Assembly (NCBI RefSeq): GCF_021044935.1
Contig: NZ_JAJNMP010000002.1
Span: 682,001 to 746,000, forward strand
From: Agromyces cavernae
GTDB taxonomy: Bacteria; Actinomycetota; Actinomycetes; Actinomycetales; Microbacteriaceae
Direction of reading: 5' to 3'
DNA: 64,000 nucleotides
The stretch's first letter is position 1. Each line of letters starts with the position of its first letter. Under the pieces are notes generated by a model. It worked only from the letters and a program-made list of their open reading frames with translations, searched no databases and was not told the DNA's origin. Position numbers and translations under genes: made by a program. Positions 36,901 to 45,545 of this stretch are shown piece by piece.

Positions 36901-39311
36901 CCGGCGCGAACCGTGACGCGGTCGTCGACCGCGACGGGCGGCTGGTGCTTCACGATCGGGGGCACGGGCACCACGGTGACCGTCGAGCCGGCGCTGTTGA
37001 CGCCGTCGGAGATCGTGTACGCGAACTGCAGCGGCCGGTCGAGCGCTTCGGTTGCGCTCACCCGCGCGACCGTGTTGGTGAGCAGTTCGACCGACACGAG
37101 GCCGGCGGTCGCCGAATCGTCGACCGACTGCACCGCGAGCACCCGCCCCGAAGGCGAGACATCGTTGGCGAGCAGCGACACCGAAGCGGGCTCGCCGGGT
37201 CGCAGGTACGCCGTGTCCCTCACTGCCACCGGCGCCGGGACGTCGTCGGGCTCGTCGACGACGTCGACGCGGATGAGGCCCGTGCTCACCGCGGACCCCG
37301 CCATGAGGTCGTAGAGGAACAGGTACGATCCCTCGACGTCGCTCGCGAAGGCGATCGTCCCGCGCTCGAGGTTCGGGGTGACGCGAGCATCGACCGGAAC
37401 ATCTTCGACCGCGGCGAGACCGAGTGCGGCACCCGACGGGGAGAGGTCGTTCGCGAGCGGATCGAGCTCGATGGTCTCGCCGGTGAACACCCGGGCGTAG
37501 TCGGGCGTGCCGACCGGGTCGGCGCTCCCCGACGGCCGCACGTCGACGGCGAGCGTTCCGGTCGCGCTCGTGGTGCCGTCGGAGACGACGTACGCCACCT
37601 CCTTCGCGCCGGGCGTGCCGGACCGGTGCTCGAAGGTGAGCTCTCCATCGGGGCTGAATCGGACCGCGTCGCCTCCGACCGGCGACGCCGAGACGAGCGA
37701 CAGGTCATCGCCGTCGGGGTCGATCCAGTCGGCGAGCACGTTCGTACCGAGCCGCTGGCCCGACTCGACGGTGATGCCCGTCGTCCGCACCGCCGTGGGT
37801 GCGGCGTTCTCGGACTCGGGCACGATGCGGATGTCGACCGACGCCTCGGCGATGCCGCCCCGACCGTCATCTGCGGTGTACCGGAACGAGGCCGTGCCCG
37901 CGAAGCCCTCGGCCGGCGTGAACTGCAATGCCCGCCCGCCGTCGATGGACTCGAGCCGACCAGCCGACTCGGCGAGATCGGGCACTCCGTCGACGACGAG
38001 CACGTCGCCGTCGGGGTCGGTGTCGTTGGCGAGCAGGTCGACGATCGTGGCACGGCCGGGTCGTGCGCCGAGCGAGTCGTCTCGCGCCAGCGGTGCACGG
38101 TTGCGGTCGGTCCGCTCGGCCAGCGTGTCCTCGAAGGTCTGCTGGGAGCTCTTCTCCTCGCCCTCCTCGGCGTCGGATTCCTCAGGGGGCGTCACCTCGT
38201 CCCAGTTGTCGACCAGCCGCATGTCGGAGTCGACGAGCCAGGCGTCGCCGTTCGCGAGGTTGTTGAGGGCGATCACGTCGCGGTTCACACGGAACTCGAG
38301 GTCACCGCCGATCACGGCTTGATCGATCGACGAGGCCTTCGGTTCCGCCTCGTCGCACGCCGCCAGGTAGGTGCCATCGGCGGCCCAGGCACCGTGCGCG
38401 CAACCGCCGAGGCGCACCGGGGCGGCGACCGCGTCCGCGCTCGCGGCACCCGCTTCGCCCGCGCTCATCCCTGCGTCGCCCGCGCGCCCCGCCCGGTCGT
38501 CGGCCGGCACGGTGCGCACGTCGCCCCCGCCGAGCGGCACGGCGATCAGGCCGTCGGATGTCGCGACCCACGCATCGCCGGCGGGCGGTCCGCTCTGCTG
38601 CAGGCGGATGCCGGGTTGCGGCAGGTCGACCGTTCGCCCGCGCACGATCACCTGCTCTGACTCGGTGTCGAGGATCACCGGCTCGTCGCCGACCGCCGAG
38701 AGCTCATGCGCGCCGATCGCGGGGATCTCGACGAAGCGCGCCGGCGAGTCGAGCAGCACGGTGTGCAGTCGCCCGGCCGAGGGCTCGCTCGCGAAGACCG
38801 TCCCGGTCGACGAGACCGCGACGCGACTCTCGGTGTCGAGCTCGAGCAGCCGATCGATGCCGTCGGCGTCGAAGCTGAGCTCCCCGCCCACGTGGGTCGT
38901 CCAGAGCTCGCCCTTCGGCGAGAGCACGGCGAGCACGTCGCCGCCGTAGGCGAGTCGCGAGCCGGGCGGAACATCGATGCGCTGGGTGAGGGTCGTGTAT
39001 GCCGGGTCGACCCGCTCGACCGATCCGACGGTGCGGTCGTAGAGCAGCACATCGTCGCCGTCCTGGAAGACGTCGACCTCGTTCGACACCACGGCGACGG
39101 CGGCGTCGAGCTCCTCGATCTGGCGGTTCAGCCGCCCGGCCATCAGGTCTTGGGCGTTCGTCACCCACACGTCACGGGCGCGCAACTCGGGGTCGGTGAC
39201 CGGGAATCCCTGATGAAGCACGGCGATCGCGAGGGGGCCGCCGACCAGCACGGCGAGGCAGGCGACGGTCGCGATCGACCGCCGCCCGCCGAACCTCCCC
39301 GTGCGCATCAT
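33987..39311 (-). CDS. Giant membrane-anchored surface protein with Ig/cadherin-like repeats and two Fn3 domains (paralogue 1)
   Basis: A 1774-aa protein. An N-terminal helix (about residues 12-32) anchors it, with the rest outside the cell. Residues 60-340 resemble a beta-propeller-like head with a Cys pair. An acidic linker (PPEESDAEEGEE, near 390) leads to about ten repeats of roughly 95 aa built around LLANDTDPDGD motifs (Ig/cadherin-like), then two Fn3 domains (about 1505-1690). The last 75 residues have four Cys and an SH3-like pattern (DWFYMRQE...GWFIRAS). ATG 39311 or the adjacent ATG 39308 could start it. It lies 38 bp after its paralogue and probably shares its transcript. Predicted adhesin or wall-spanning scaffold. 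Confidence 0.88.
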   Translation of the reverse strand: MMRTGRFGGRRSIATVACLAVLVGGPLAIAVLHQGFPVTDPELRARDVWVTNAQDLMAGRLNRQIEELDAAVAVVSNEVDVFQDGDDVLLYDRTVGSVERVDPAYTTLTQRIDVPPGSRLAYGGDVLAVLSPKGELWTTHVGGELSFDADGIDRLLELDTESRVAVSSTGTVFASEPSAGRLHTVLLDSPARFVEIPAIGAHELSAVGDEPVILDTESEQVIVRGRTVDLPQPGIRLQQSGPPAGDAWVATSDGLIAVPLGGGDVRTVPADDRAGRAGDAGMSAGEAGAASADAVAAPVRLGGCAHGAWAADGTYLAACDEAEPKASSIDQAVIGGDLEFRVNRDVIALNNLANGDAWLVDSDMRLVDNWDEVTPPEESDAEEGEEKSSQQTFEDTLAERTDRNRAPLARDDSLGARPGRATIVDLLANDTDPDGDVLVVDGVPDLAESAGRLESIDGGRALQFTPAEGFAGTASFRYTADDGRGGIAEASVDIRIVPESENAAPTAVRTTGITVESGQRLGTNVLADWIDPDGDDLSLVSASPVGGDAVRFSPDGELTFEHRSGTPGAKEVAYVVSDGTTSATGTLAVDVRPSGSADPVGTPDYARVFTGETIELDPLANDLSPSGAALGLAAVEDVPVDARVTPNLERGTIAFASDVEGSYLFLYDLMAGSAVSTGLIRVDVVDEPDDVPAPVAVRDTAYLRPGEPASVSLLANDVSPSGRVLAVQSVDDSATAGLVSVELLTNTVARVSATEALDRPLQFAYTISDGVNSAGSTVTVVPVPPIVKHQPPVAVDDRVTVRAGDIARVAGLRNDHHPDAAAMHLDGELGDALVGEGLAFVNGDTVRFQAPTQPGEYSVVYAVSDDFEQHARATVRFHVIGEEAENRPPLPTPLTSRTFTGSAVKIDVPLDGLDPDGDSVVLTGISTPPTLGRIVERTSTQLTYEAFAGSSGTDTFGYEVRDTHGATATGVVRIGVIPRAAVQSPPTAVDDIVELRPGRTASIEVLLNDSDPNGHAIEVADLGEVAPELDAEVRQGRRIVVRAPDREGSFSFRYEISNGHGGVDTAFVQVTVSDDAVIDPPTAQDQVLEPEDVVAGESTNVRPLRDATNPGGLVEDLAVSVEGPNASRATVLADGSIDVEPGARRYAVAYRLTNEVDDLSARAFVVVPAVPDGDRPAALEEREKTPEELLAEERAKFASPHLKDLGDVVVPMNGRIEWDVADLVEVPSGKPATILAATAMRAESSPFVDAETLRFVPEHGFRGEASVSFEVTDGDGAGDPLGRRAILTIPITVGDPGFRDTPPSFTPRSETIEAGEAPLEIDLRASSDHPNPEIVDRLEFTGLDGATSDVAAEIIDGSILRVSSPIGVQPGTGVRLTFDVGFDAFSVPGHVDIRVVSSTRPKPRAVDDGPLEMRRSESLPIAVLDNDVNPFDADRPLRVVDAAIDSTGVGNDASVSHTSTGITVRTGPAFSGTLSIVYRIEDATGDVARQTQGRATVIVRDRPDAPTITAVSDGDGAVTLTWRANASNNSPITGYTVSYGASSRGFPASADGAPQTITGLSNGTGYIFRVTATNGIGTSETSAPSRTAVPFGTPGAPTSARLDASSDGSGRITLTWTPPSFDGGRAVTSYNWRMILNSSMSGSTSGLSHTGSAAIGVAHRYEVQACNARACGAWTASNVATATAPWTPTNHTVVTTAACPEPDSTYNNPPTNLDLGCTMNPAGRIPAGTVIDAVCRSQRNGSDWFYMRQESRAYDGWFIRASDTNRAGRSVADC

Positions 39312-39349
39312 GTTCCTACGGTGTGTGCGGGCTGCGCCGTGTCACGCGG

Positions 39350-42300
39350 TCACCACGTGTTGTAGCCGATGTTGTTCCACTGGGATCCGCTGATCGCACC
39401 CAGCGTGCGCGACGTGCCTCCGCTGACGTTCTCGAAGCGCACGGCGATCGTCTCGCCCGCGGAGCGTCGCCCGAGGTGATTCTCCAACTCCAGACGCCCG
39501 TTCGCGCCGACGTCGTAGGTTCCCTTCCAATTGCCCCACGAGCCGTTGACCGTCACGTAGACCTGGTAGCGACCCGGGTCCATATCGGTCCAGGTGATGC
39601 GCACGTTCGCGCACCCGCCGCCGCCGCTGTCGCACGCTTGGCTGCCGCCCTTGCCGATCGAGCCCGATGGCACCGGCGGCGGAGCGTTCTGCACGCCCAC
39701 ATTGACCGATGCGATGGTGCTCGTGCCACCGCCGTTGTTGTTCACGGCGCGCACGTCGACCCGGTGGGTGCCGGCACCGATCCCGCCGAACGAGGTCGAC
39801 GTGCCGCTCACGTTCTTCCAGTTTCCGCCGGCGATACGGGCTTCGTAGTCCACTCCGCCGCCCCCGGTATTGCTCGGAGCGTTCCAGTAGACGTTCACGG
39901 TCGTCGGCGCGTATCCGGCAGCGTCGGCGCGCAGGTTGCGCGGCTCGCTCGGACGCCCGTACGGCGTCGCAGACGTACCGCCCGATGGCGCACCCCACCC
40001 GATGCCGTTCTCGGCGCGAACGGTGAACCGATACGTCGTGCCGTTGGTGAGCCCGCCGATGGTCTGGTCCACACCCGCAGCCGAGGCGTCGAACATCTGC
40101 GAACCGCCGTTCCACTGCACTTCGTATCGAGTGATCGGCGAGTTGTTGGTCGCCGGCGCTGCCCAGCGCACGGTCGCCGTTCCCTCGGCCGCCGAGACCA
40201 CCGGGGCGTTCGGAGCGTCGGGCTCGTCGCGCACAGTGACCGTGACGCGGCCCTGGGTCTCGCGGGCCGGATCCCTCGTGCCGTCCTGGATGCGATAGAT
40301 GACGCTGAGCGTGCCGGTGAACGCCGCACCCGTGCGCACCGTGATGCCGGTCTCGGTGAAGCTCACCGACGCATTCGACCCGACATCGACCTGATCGATC
40401 TCGGCGGCGACGACGCGCAGCGGCACCCCGTCTTGCTCGAACGGGTTGAAGTCGTTCGCGAGCACGTCGACGGGGGTCGACTCGCCGCGCTGCATGTACA
40501 CGGGGCCGTCGTCGTTCGCCTTCGGCAGCGCGCGGGTCGACGAGACCACCTTGATGTCGACGTAGCCGGGCACGGTGAACTCGTTGAAGTTCACGTCGAA
40601 CGTGAGCCGGGTCGCGGCGCCGGGCTGCACGCCGAGCGGCGACGACACGCGCAGCGTGGCCCCGTCCACGATCTCGGCCGTGATGTCACCGGTCGTTCCG
40701 GCGAGGTTCGTGTACGTGATGCGCTCGATGTTGTCGGGGTTCGGCTGATCGCTCGACGCGCGCAGGTCGAACTCCCTCGGCGCCTCGCCGGCCTCGATCG
40801 TCTCGGAGCGCGGTGTGAATGTCGGCGGCGTGTCGTTGAAGTCGGGGTCGCCGACGGTGATCGGGATCGTGAGCACCGCCTTACGGCCGATCGGGTCGTC
40901 GGCGCTCGAACCGTCGGTGACCTCGAACGTCAACGACGCCTCGCCGCGATAGTCCTGCGCTGGTGCGTACCGCAGGGTCGTTCCGTCGACGAACGCCGGT
41001 TCGCGCGCGTTGGTCGACGACGCCGTCAGGATGAGCGCCGGATTGCCCGACGGCACCTCGACGAGGTCGGAGACGCTCCACTCGATCTGCCCGTTCATGG
41101 GCACGATGACCTGGCCGATGTCCTTGAGGAACGGGGCGGGGAACTTCGCGCGCTCTTCGGCGGCGAGCTCTTCGGGCGTCTTCGGCTTCTGCGTCTCGGT
41201 GACGGGCTGCTCCTCGCCGCTCGGCACCGGCGGCACGATCACGAACGCCATCGCGTCGAGATCGTCGAGCTCGTTCGTCAGTCGATAGGCGACGGCGTAG
41301 CGCTGGCGACCGGGCGTCACGTCGATCGTGCCGTCGTCGTGCACCTCGGCGCGGTCGGCGTTCGGCCCCTCGACGGTGACGGCAAGGTCTTCGACGAGGC
41401 CGCCGGGGTTCGTGGCATCGCCCAGCGGGCTGACGGTGATGGGCGTGTCGTCAACGACCTGTTCGGGCTCGATGACCTGGTCTTCGGCCGTCGGCGGCAG
41501 GATCACCGCGTCTTCAGTGACCGCGATCTGTAGGAAGGCCGTGTCTGCGCCGCCGTGGCCGTTCGAGATCTCGTAGCGGATCGTGTACGCGCCTTCGGCG
41601 TCGGGCGCCTCGACGACGACCCGCCGGCGGTCGCGGATCTCGGCCGAGATCCCCTCGTCGACCTCGGGCAGGTCGGCGACGTGCAACTGGAACCCGCTCG
41701 GATCGGAGTCGTTGAGCAGCACCTCGACCGACGCCGTGCGCCCGGGCTTCATCTCGATCGTGTCGTCGACGGCCTTCGGGGGCAGCTGCACCGCCGGACG
41801 CGGGATCACACCGATGCGGATCGTTCCGGTGGCGGTGGCGCCGAGCGTGTCGCGCAGCTCGTACGAGAACTCGTCGGTGCCGGCCGAACCCGAGAACGCC
41901 TCGTACGTGAACGACGTGCTCGTGCGCTCGATCACGCGACCGAGGTTCGGGGCGACGGTGATGCCGGTGAGCATGACCGAGTCGCCGTCGGGGTCGAGGC
42001 CGTCGAGCGGCACGTCGATCTTGACCGCCGACCCTGCGAAGGTGCGTGAGGTGAGCGGGGTGGGCAGCGGCGCGCGATTCTCGCCGGCATCGCGCGCCAC
42101 GACCGTGAAGCTCACGGTCGCACGGGCGGTCTGCTCGAAGTCGTCGCCGATGGTGTACACCACGGTGTGGACACCGGGCTCCTCGGGAGCCTGGTAGCGC
42201 ACGGTGTCGCCGTCGACGAACGCGAGGCCGGCGAGCGCGTCGGTGTCGGCGAGGTCGGGCAGGACGTGCAGTGCGGCGGCGTCGGGGTGGTAGTCGTTCG

Positions 42301-44704
42301 CGAGCACGGGAACGGTCACGATGTCGCCGGCCCGCACGTTGACGCCGTCGTTGATCGCCACGGGCGGCTGGTGCTTCACGAGCGGCGGCACCGGCACGAC
42401 GGTGACGGTCGCGGTCGACGAGTTCACGCCGTCGGAGACGGTGTACGCGAACTGCAGCTGCCGGTCGAGGGCTGCCGATGCGGTCACGCGCGTCACGGTG
42501 TTGGTCAGGATCTCGACCGACACGAGCCCTTCGGTGGCCGCGTCGTCGATGGACTGCACGGCGAGCACCCGGCCTGACGGCGAGACGTCGTTGGCGAGCA
42601 CCGGCACCGAAAGCGGTTCACCGGGTCGCAGGTATGCCGTGTCCTTCACGGCGATCGGCGCGGGAGCGGCGTCGGGCGGTTCGGTCACCTGAACGCGCAG
42701 CAGGCCGACGCTCACGGTGGCACCCGCGCCGAGGTTGTAGAGGAAGATGTACTCGCCGGGCTCGCCGCCCGAGAACGCGATCGTGCCGCGTTCGAGGTTC
42801 GGCGTCACGGATGCGCCGTCGGGCACGCCTTCGACGCCGAGCAGCTCGAGCGCCGCGCCTGAAGGTGACAGGTCGTTGGCGAGCGGCTCGATGAGCTCGG
42901 TCTCGCCGACGAACACCTGGGCGAAGTCGGGAGTGCCGATGGGGTTGAGCGAACCGGTCGGCTTCACGTCGACGACGAGGGTTCCGGCCGCGGTCGCCTG
43001 CCCGTCGCTGACCGTGAACTTCACCTCCTTGAGGCCGAGCTCGGCCGACTTGTGCTCGAACGTGAGGAAGCCGTCGGGGCTCGATCGCACCGAGTCGCCG
43101 CCGGTCGGCGACGCGTTCACGAGGTAGAGGTCGTCGCCGTCGGGGTCGTTCCAGTCGGCGAGCACGTTGTACGAGATCTTCTGGCCCTGCTCGACGCTCA
43201 CGGCACCGGAGCGCATCGAGACCGGTGCCGTGTTCTCGGATTCGGGAACGATGCGCACGTTGACGGATGCCTCGGCCACACCCGCGCGGCCGTCGTCGAC
43301 CGAGTACCGGAACGACACCGAGCCCGCCGCGCCCTCTGCCGGCGAGAACTGCAGGGCGCGCCCGCCGTCGATGAGCTCGAGCCTGCCGGAGGCCTCGGAC
43401 ACGTCGGTCGTCGAGGCGACCGTGAGCACGTCGCCGTCGGGGTCGGTGTCGTTCTCGAGCACCTCGAGGATGGTCGTGCGGCCCGGGCGCACGCCGTACT
43501 CGTCGTCGCGGGCGAGCGGAGCCCGGTTCTGGTCGGTGCGCTCGGCGAGCGTGTCCTCGAAGGTCTGCTGCGAGCTCTTCTCCTCACCCTCCTCCTCTTC
43601 ACTCTCTTCGGGAGGAGTCACCTCTTCCCAGTTGTCGACGAGCCGCAGGTCGGAGTCGACGAGCCACGCGTTGCCGTTGGTGAGGTTGTTCAGCACGATG
43701 ACGTCGCGGTTGACGCGGAACTCAAGACGGGACCCGCCGGTCGGCTGCTCGATGTCGAGCAGCGTGGGCTCGCCGTCGCCGCACGCGGCGAGGTAGCGGC
43801 CGGTCTCGGCCCACGCGCCATGCACGCAGCCATCGAGCTGCACCGGCGCCGCGACATCCGCAGCATTCGTCGTCGACCCCGGCGAGCCGTTGTCGAGTTC
43901 GCGCACCTCGCCGCCGTCGAGCGGCACCTCGAGCAGGCCCGCCGCGGTGGCGACGTACGCTGCGTCGTGCTCGGCACCCGACTGCTGCAGCCGCAGTCCT
44001 CCTTCAGGGAGCTCGATGCTGCGGTCGTCGACGATGAGGGTGTTCGATTCCTCATCGAACACGACCGCGCGCTCCCCGACCGCCGCGAGCTGGTGCGCGC
44101 CGAGCTTCGGCACGGCCCGCTCATGGGGTTCGTCGGCGCCGCGCTCGAATCGCAGCAGCGTCGACTCGCCGTCGGCGGTCGCGAACACCGTGCCCTTCGG
44201 GCTGACCGCGACGTGTCCTTCGCCGCCGAGCTCGACGATCGGGTCGGTACCGCGCCAGTCGAACGACAGCTGGTCGCCCGCGGCGACCGTCCAGAGCTCG
44301 CCCTTCGGCGACAGCACCGCCAACACGTCGCCGCCGTACGCGATCTGCGAGGACGGGGGCACGTCGATGCGCTCGACGAGCGTCGTGAACGACGGGTCGA
44401 TGCGCTCGATCGACCCCACGCCCGGGTCGTAGAGGAAGGCGTCGCTGCCGTCCTGGAACACGTCGACCTCGTTCGAGGCGGTCGAGACGGCCGCGTCGAG
44501 CTCTTCGATCTGACGGTTCAACCGACCCGCGAGGAGGTCTTCGGCGTTCGTCACCCAGACCTCCCGGGCGTGCAGCTCGGGATCGGTGACGGGGTAGCCC
44601 TGATGCAGTACCGCGAACCCCAGCGGCACACCGGCGAGCACGGCGATGGCGGTTCCCGAGGCGATCGATCTGCGCGCGCGAACCCACGCGGTGAATCGGC
44701 TCAA
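39350..44704 (-). CDS. Giant membrane-anchored surface protein with Ig/cadherin-like repeats and two or more Fn3 domains (paralogue 2)
   Basis: A 1784-aa paralogue of the next gene, alike along nearly the whole length, including the AVLHQGYPVTDPEL start of the ectodomain and the stretch SSQQTFEDTLAER. It has an N-terminal helix, propeller-like head, acidic linker, about ten Ig/cadherin-like repeats (VLANDxDPDGD/S) and Fn3 domains near 1500-1690. The C-terminal 95 residues are unrelated to the paralogue: a Cys pair, then a beta-sandwich-like domain (PGRYQVYVTVNGSWGNW) ending NIGYNTW. I chose TTG 44704, with GGGGAG six bases upstream and best alignment to the paralogue; GTG 44752 in frame lacks a ribosome site. 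Confidence 0.86.
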   Translation of the reverse strand: MSRFTAWVRARRSIASGTAIAVLAGVPLGFAVLHQGYPVTDPELHAREVWVTNAEDLLAGRLNRQIEELDAAVSTASNEVDVFQDGSDAFLYDPGVGSIERIDPSFTTLVERIDVPPSSQIAYGGDVLAVLSPKGELWTVAAGDQLSFDWRGTDPIVELGGEGHVAVSPKGTVFATADGESTLLRFERGADEPHERAVPKLGAHQLAAVGERAVVFDEESNTLIVDDRSIELPEGGLRLQQSGAEHDAAYVATAAGLLEVPLDGGEVRELDNGSPGSTTNAADVAAPVQLDGCVHGAWAETGRYLAACGDGEPTLLDIEQPTGGSRLEFRVNRDVIVLNNLTNGNAWLVDSDLRLVDNWEEVTPPEESEEEEGEEKSSQQTFEDTLAERTDQNRAPLARDDEYGVRPGRTTILEVLENDTDPDGDVLTVASTTDVSEASGRLELIDGGRALQFSPAEGAAGSVSFRYSVDDGRAGVAEASVNVRIVPESENTAPVSMRSGAVSVEQGQKISYNVLADWNDPDGDDLYLVNASPTGGDSVRSSPDGFLTFEHKSAELGLKEVKFTVSDGQATAAGTLVVDVKPTGSLNPIGTPDFAQVFVGETELIEPLANDLSPSGAALELLGVEGVPDGASVTPNLERGTIAFSGGEPGEYIFLYNLGAGATVSVGLLRVQVTEPPDAAPAPIAVKDTAYLRPGEPLSVPVLANDVSPSGRVLAVQSIDDAATEGLVSVEILTNTVTRVTASAALDRQLQFAYTVSDGVNSSTATVTVVPVPPLVKHQPPVAINDGVNVRAGDIVTVPVLANDYHPDAAALHVLPDLADTDALAGLAFVDGDTVRYQAPEEPGVHTVVYTIGDDFEQTARATVSFTVVARDAGENRAPLPTPLTSRTFAGSAVKIDVPLDGLDPDGDSVMLTGITVAPNLGRVIERTSTSFTYEAFSGSAGTDEFSYELRDTLGATATGTIRIGVIPRPAVQLPPKAVDDTIEMKPGRTASVEVLLNDSDPSGFQLHVADLPEVDEGISAEIRDRRRVVVEAPDAEGAYTIRYEISNGHGGADTAFLQIAVTEDAVILPPTAEDQVIEPEQVVDDTPITVSPLGDATNPGGLVEDLAVTVEGPNADRAEVHDDGTIDVTPGRQRYAVAYRLTNELDDLDAMAFVIVPPVPSGEEQPVTETQKPKTPEELAAEERAKFPAPFLKDIGQVIVPMNGQIEWSVSDLVEVPSGNPALILTASSTNAREPAFVDGTTLRYAPAQDYRGEASLTFEVTDGSSADDPIGRKAVLTIPITVGDPDFNDTPPTFTPRSETIEAGEAPREFDLRASSDQPNPDNIERITYTNLAGTTGDITAEIVDGATLRVSSPLGVQPGAATRLTFDVNFNEFTVPGYVDIKVVSSTRALPKANDDGPVYMQRGESTPVDVLANDFNPFEQDGVPLRVVAAEIDQVDVGSNASVSFTETGITVRTGAAFTGTLSVIYRIQDGTRDPARETQGRVTVTVRDEPDAPNAPVVSAAEGTATVRWAAPATNNSPITRYEVQWNGGSQMFDASAAGVDQTIGGLTNGTTYRFTVRAENGIGWGAPSGGTSATPYGRPSEPRNLRADAAGYAPTTVNVYWNAPSNTGGGGVDYEARIAGGNWKNVSGTSTSFGGIGAGTHRVDVRAVNNNGGGTSTIASVNVGVQNAPPPVPSGSIGKGGSQACDSGGGGCANVRITWTDMDPGRYQVYVTVNGSWGNWKGTYDVGANGRLELENHLGRRSAGETIAVRFENVSGGTSRTLGAISGSQWNNIGYNTW

Positions 44705-44776
44705 GATCGTCTCCCCGGGGGCGTCCGTCGGTAGGGTTCGTCGGATGGGCACGCTCAGACACGCGGGCCGGGCATC

Positions 44777-44821
44777 AACCTAACATGTGCCGTTCGTCCC
44801 CCGATATGGGGAGGTCTCCCC
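44777..44821 (-). promoter_or_regulatory. Promoter with CCCC-n5-GGGG palindrome upstream of giant gene 2
   Basis: On the minus strand GGGGAG-ac-CTCCCC (44821-44808) runs into CCCC-atatc-GGGGG, followed by GGCAC, TGT and the -10 box TAGGTT (44782-44777). The palindrome overlaps the expected -35 position. The CCCC-n5-GGGG, GGCAC and TGTTAG elements match the moxR promoter at 33919-33958. Confidence 0.5.
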
Positions 44822-44831
44822 GTCGCCGTGT

Positions 44832-45545
44832 TCACCCATCGTTCACCGCAGACGCGTCGCCGTCGCCGTCGAGGAGCACCAGGTCGTCGACGCTCACGAG
44901 CCGTGTCGCCACGGCGTACTCGACGAGGCGCGCGCGACGGTTCGTCGCGAGCCTGCCGCGTCCGCCACGCAGCCCGTCGACGCCGAGCTTGTCGAGCTTC
45001 TCGCACACGTTGTCGAGCTTGCGGTTGAAGGTCGTCATGCTCCACCCGAGGCGCGCGGCGGCTTCGGCGGAGCTCGGCACGGGAGCGCGGCCCGCGGTCG
45101 GCTGGGCGAGCACGTTCTCGGCGAGGGCGACGACGAGCTGGCGCTGGCTCGTCGTGAGCGTCACCGGCAGCACCGTGGTGCTGCCCGCCGCGCTCGTCGC
45201 GGTGAGCGAGGTGTTGTAGAAGTCCTCTTCGGCGTGCACGGTGAAGTCGTAGGTGGTCGCGCCGGCGCTGAACATGACGTGCACGGTCTGGAACACGAGC
45301 GGCAGCTTCGCGCCGGGGGCGACCCATGCCTGCACGCTGCCGGTGGCGTCGGAAACGGTCGCCGAGAGCAATTGACCGACATTCGCGAGCCACCACAGCC
45401 CGTACTCCGACGAGAGCGTCAGGAACGTTCGGTGCAGGTACGGGTTGTCGTCGATCGTGAGGTCGGACTCGCGGCCGATGGTGAACGGCGCGCCCGCCTC
45501 GACGGTGTACCACTCGCCGCAGTACTCGACCTTCAACGGCCTCAT
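44832..45545 (-). CDS. FHA-like protein with C-terminal winged-helix-like region
   Basis: A 237-aa protein. Residues 1-90 look like an FHA domain (FTIGRESDLTIDDNPYLHRTFLTL), with HR in place of the more usual S-x-x-H, so phosphothreonine binding is uncertain. Residues 145-230 (LTTSQRQLVVALAENVL, then SAEAAARLGWSMTTFNRKLDNVCEKL) resemble a DNA-binding winged helix that would separate response-regulator-type genes. ATG 45545 overlaps the kinase stop in ATGA; ATG 45554 is an in-frame alternative. An FHA reader joined to a DNA-binding domain, directly after the kinase and 128 bp before the first giant gene, would be a natural transcriptional output of the kinase (inference). Confidence 0.8.
   Translation of the reverse strand: MRPLKVEYCGEWYTVEAGAPFTIGRESDLTIDDNPYLHRTFLTLSSEYGLWWLANVGQLLSATVSDATGSVQAWVAPGAKLPLVFQTVHVMFSAGATTYDFTVHAEEDFYNTSLTATSAAGSTTVLPVTLTTSQRQLVVALAENVLAQPTAGRAPVPSSAEAAARLGWSMTTFNRKLDNVCEKLDKLGVDGLRGGRGRLATNRRARLVEYAVATRLVSVDDLVLLDGDGDASAVNDG

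Noticed and set aside
34239..38660. 1473-codon open frame opposite giant gene 1
   Set aside because: Antisense shadow of a repeat-rich coding sequence; composition is Arg/His-rich and has no family resemblance.
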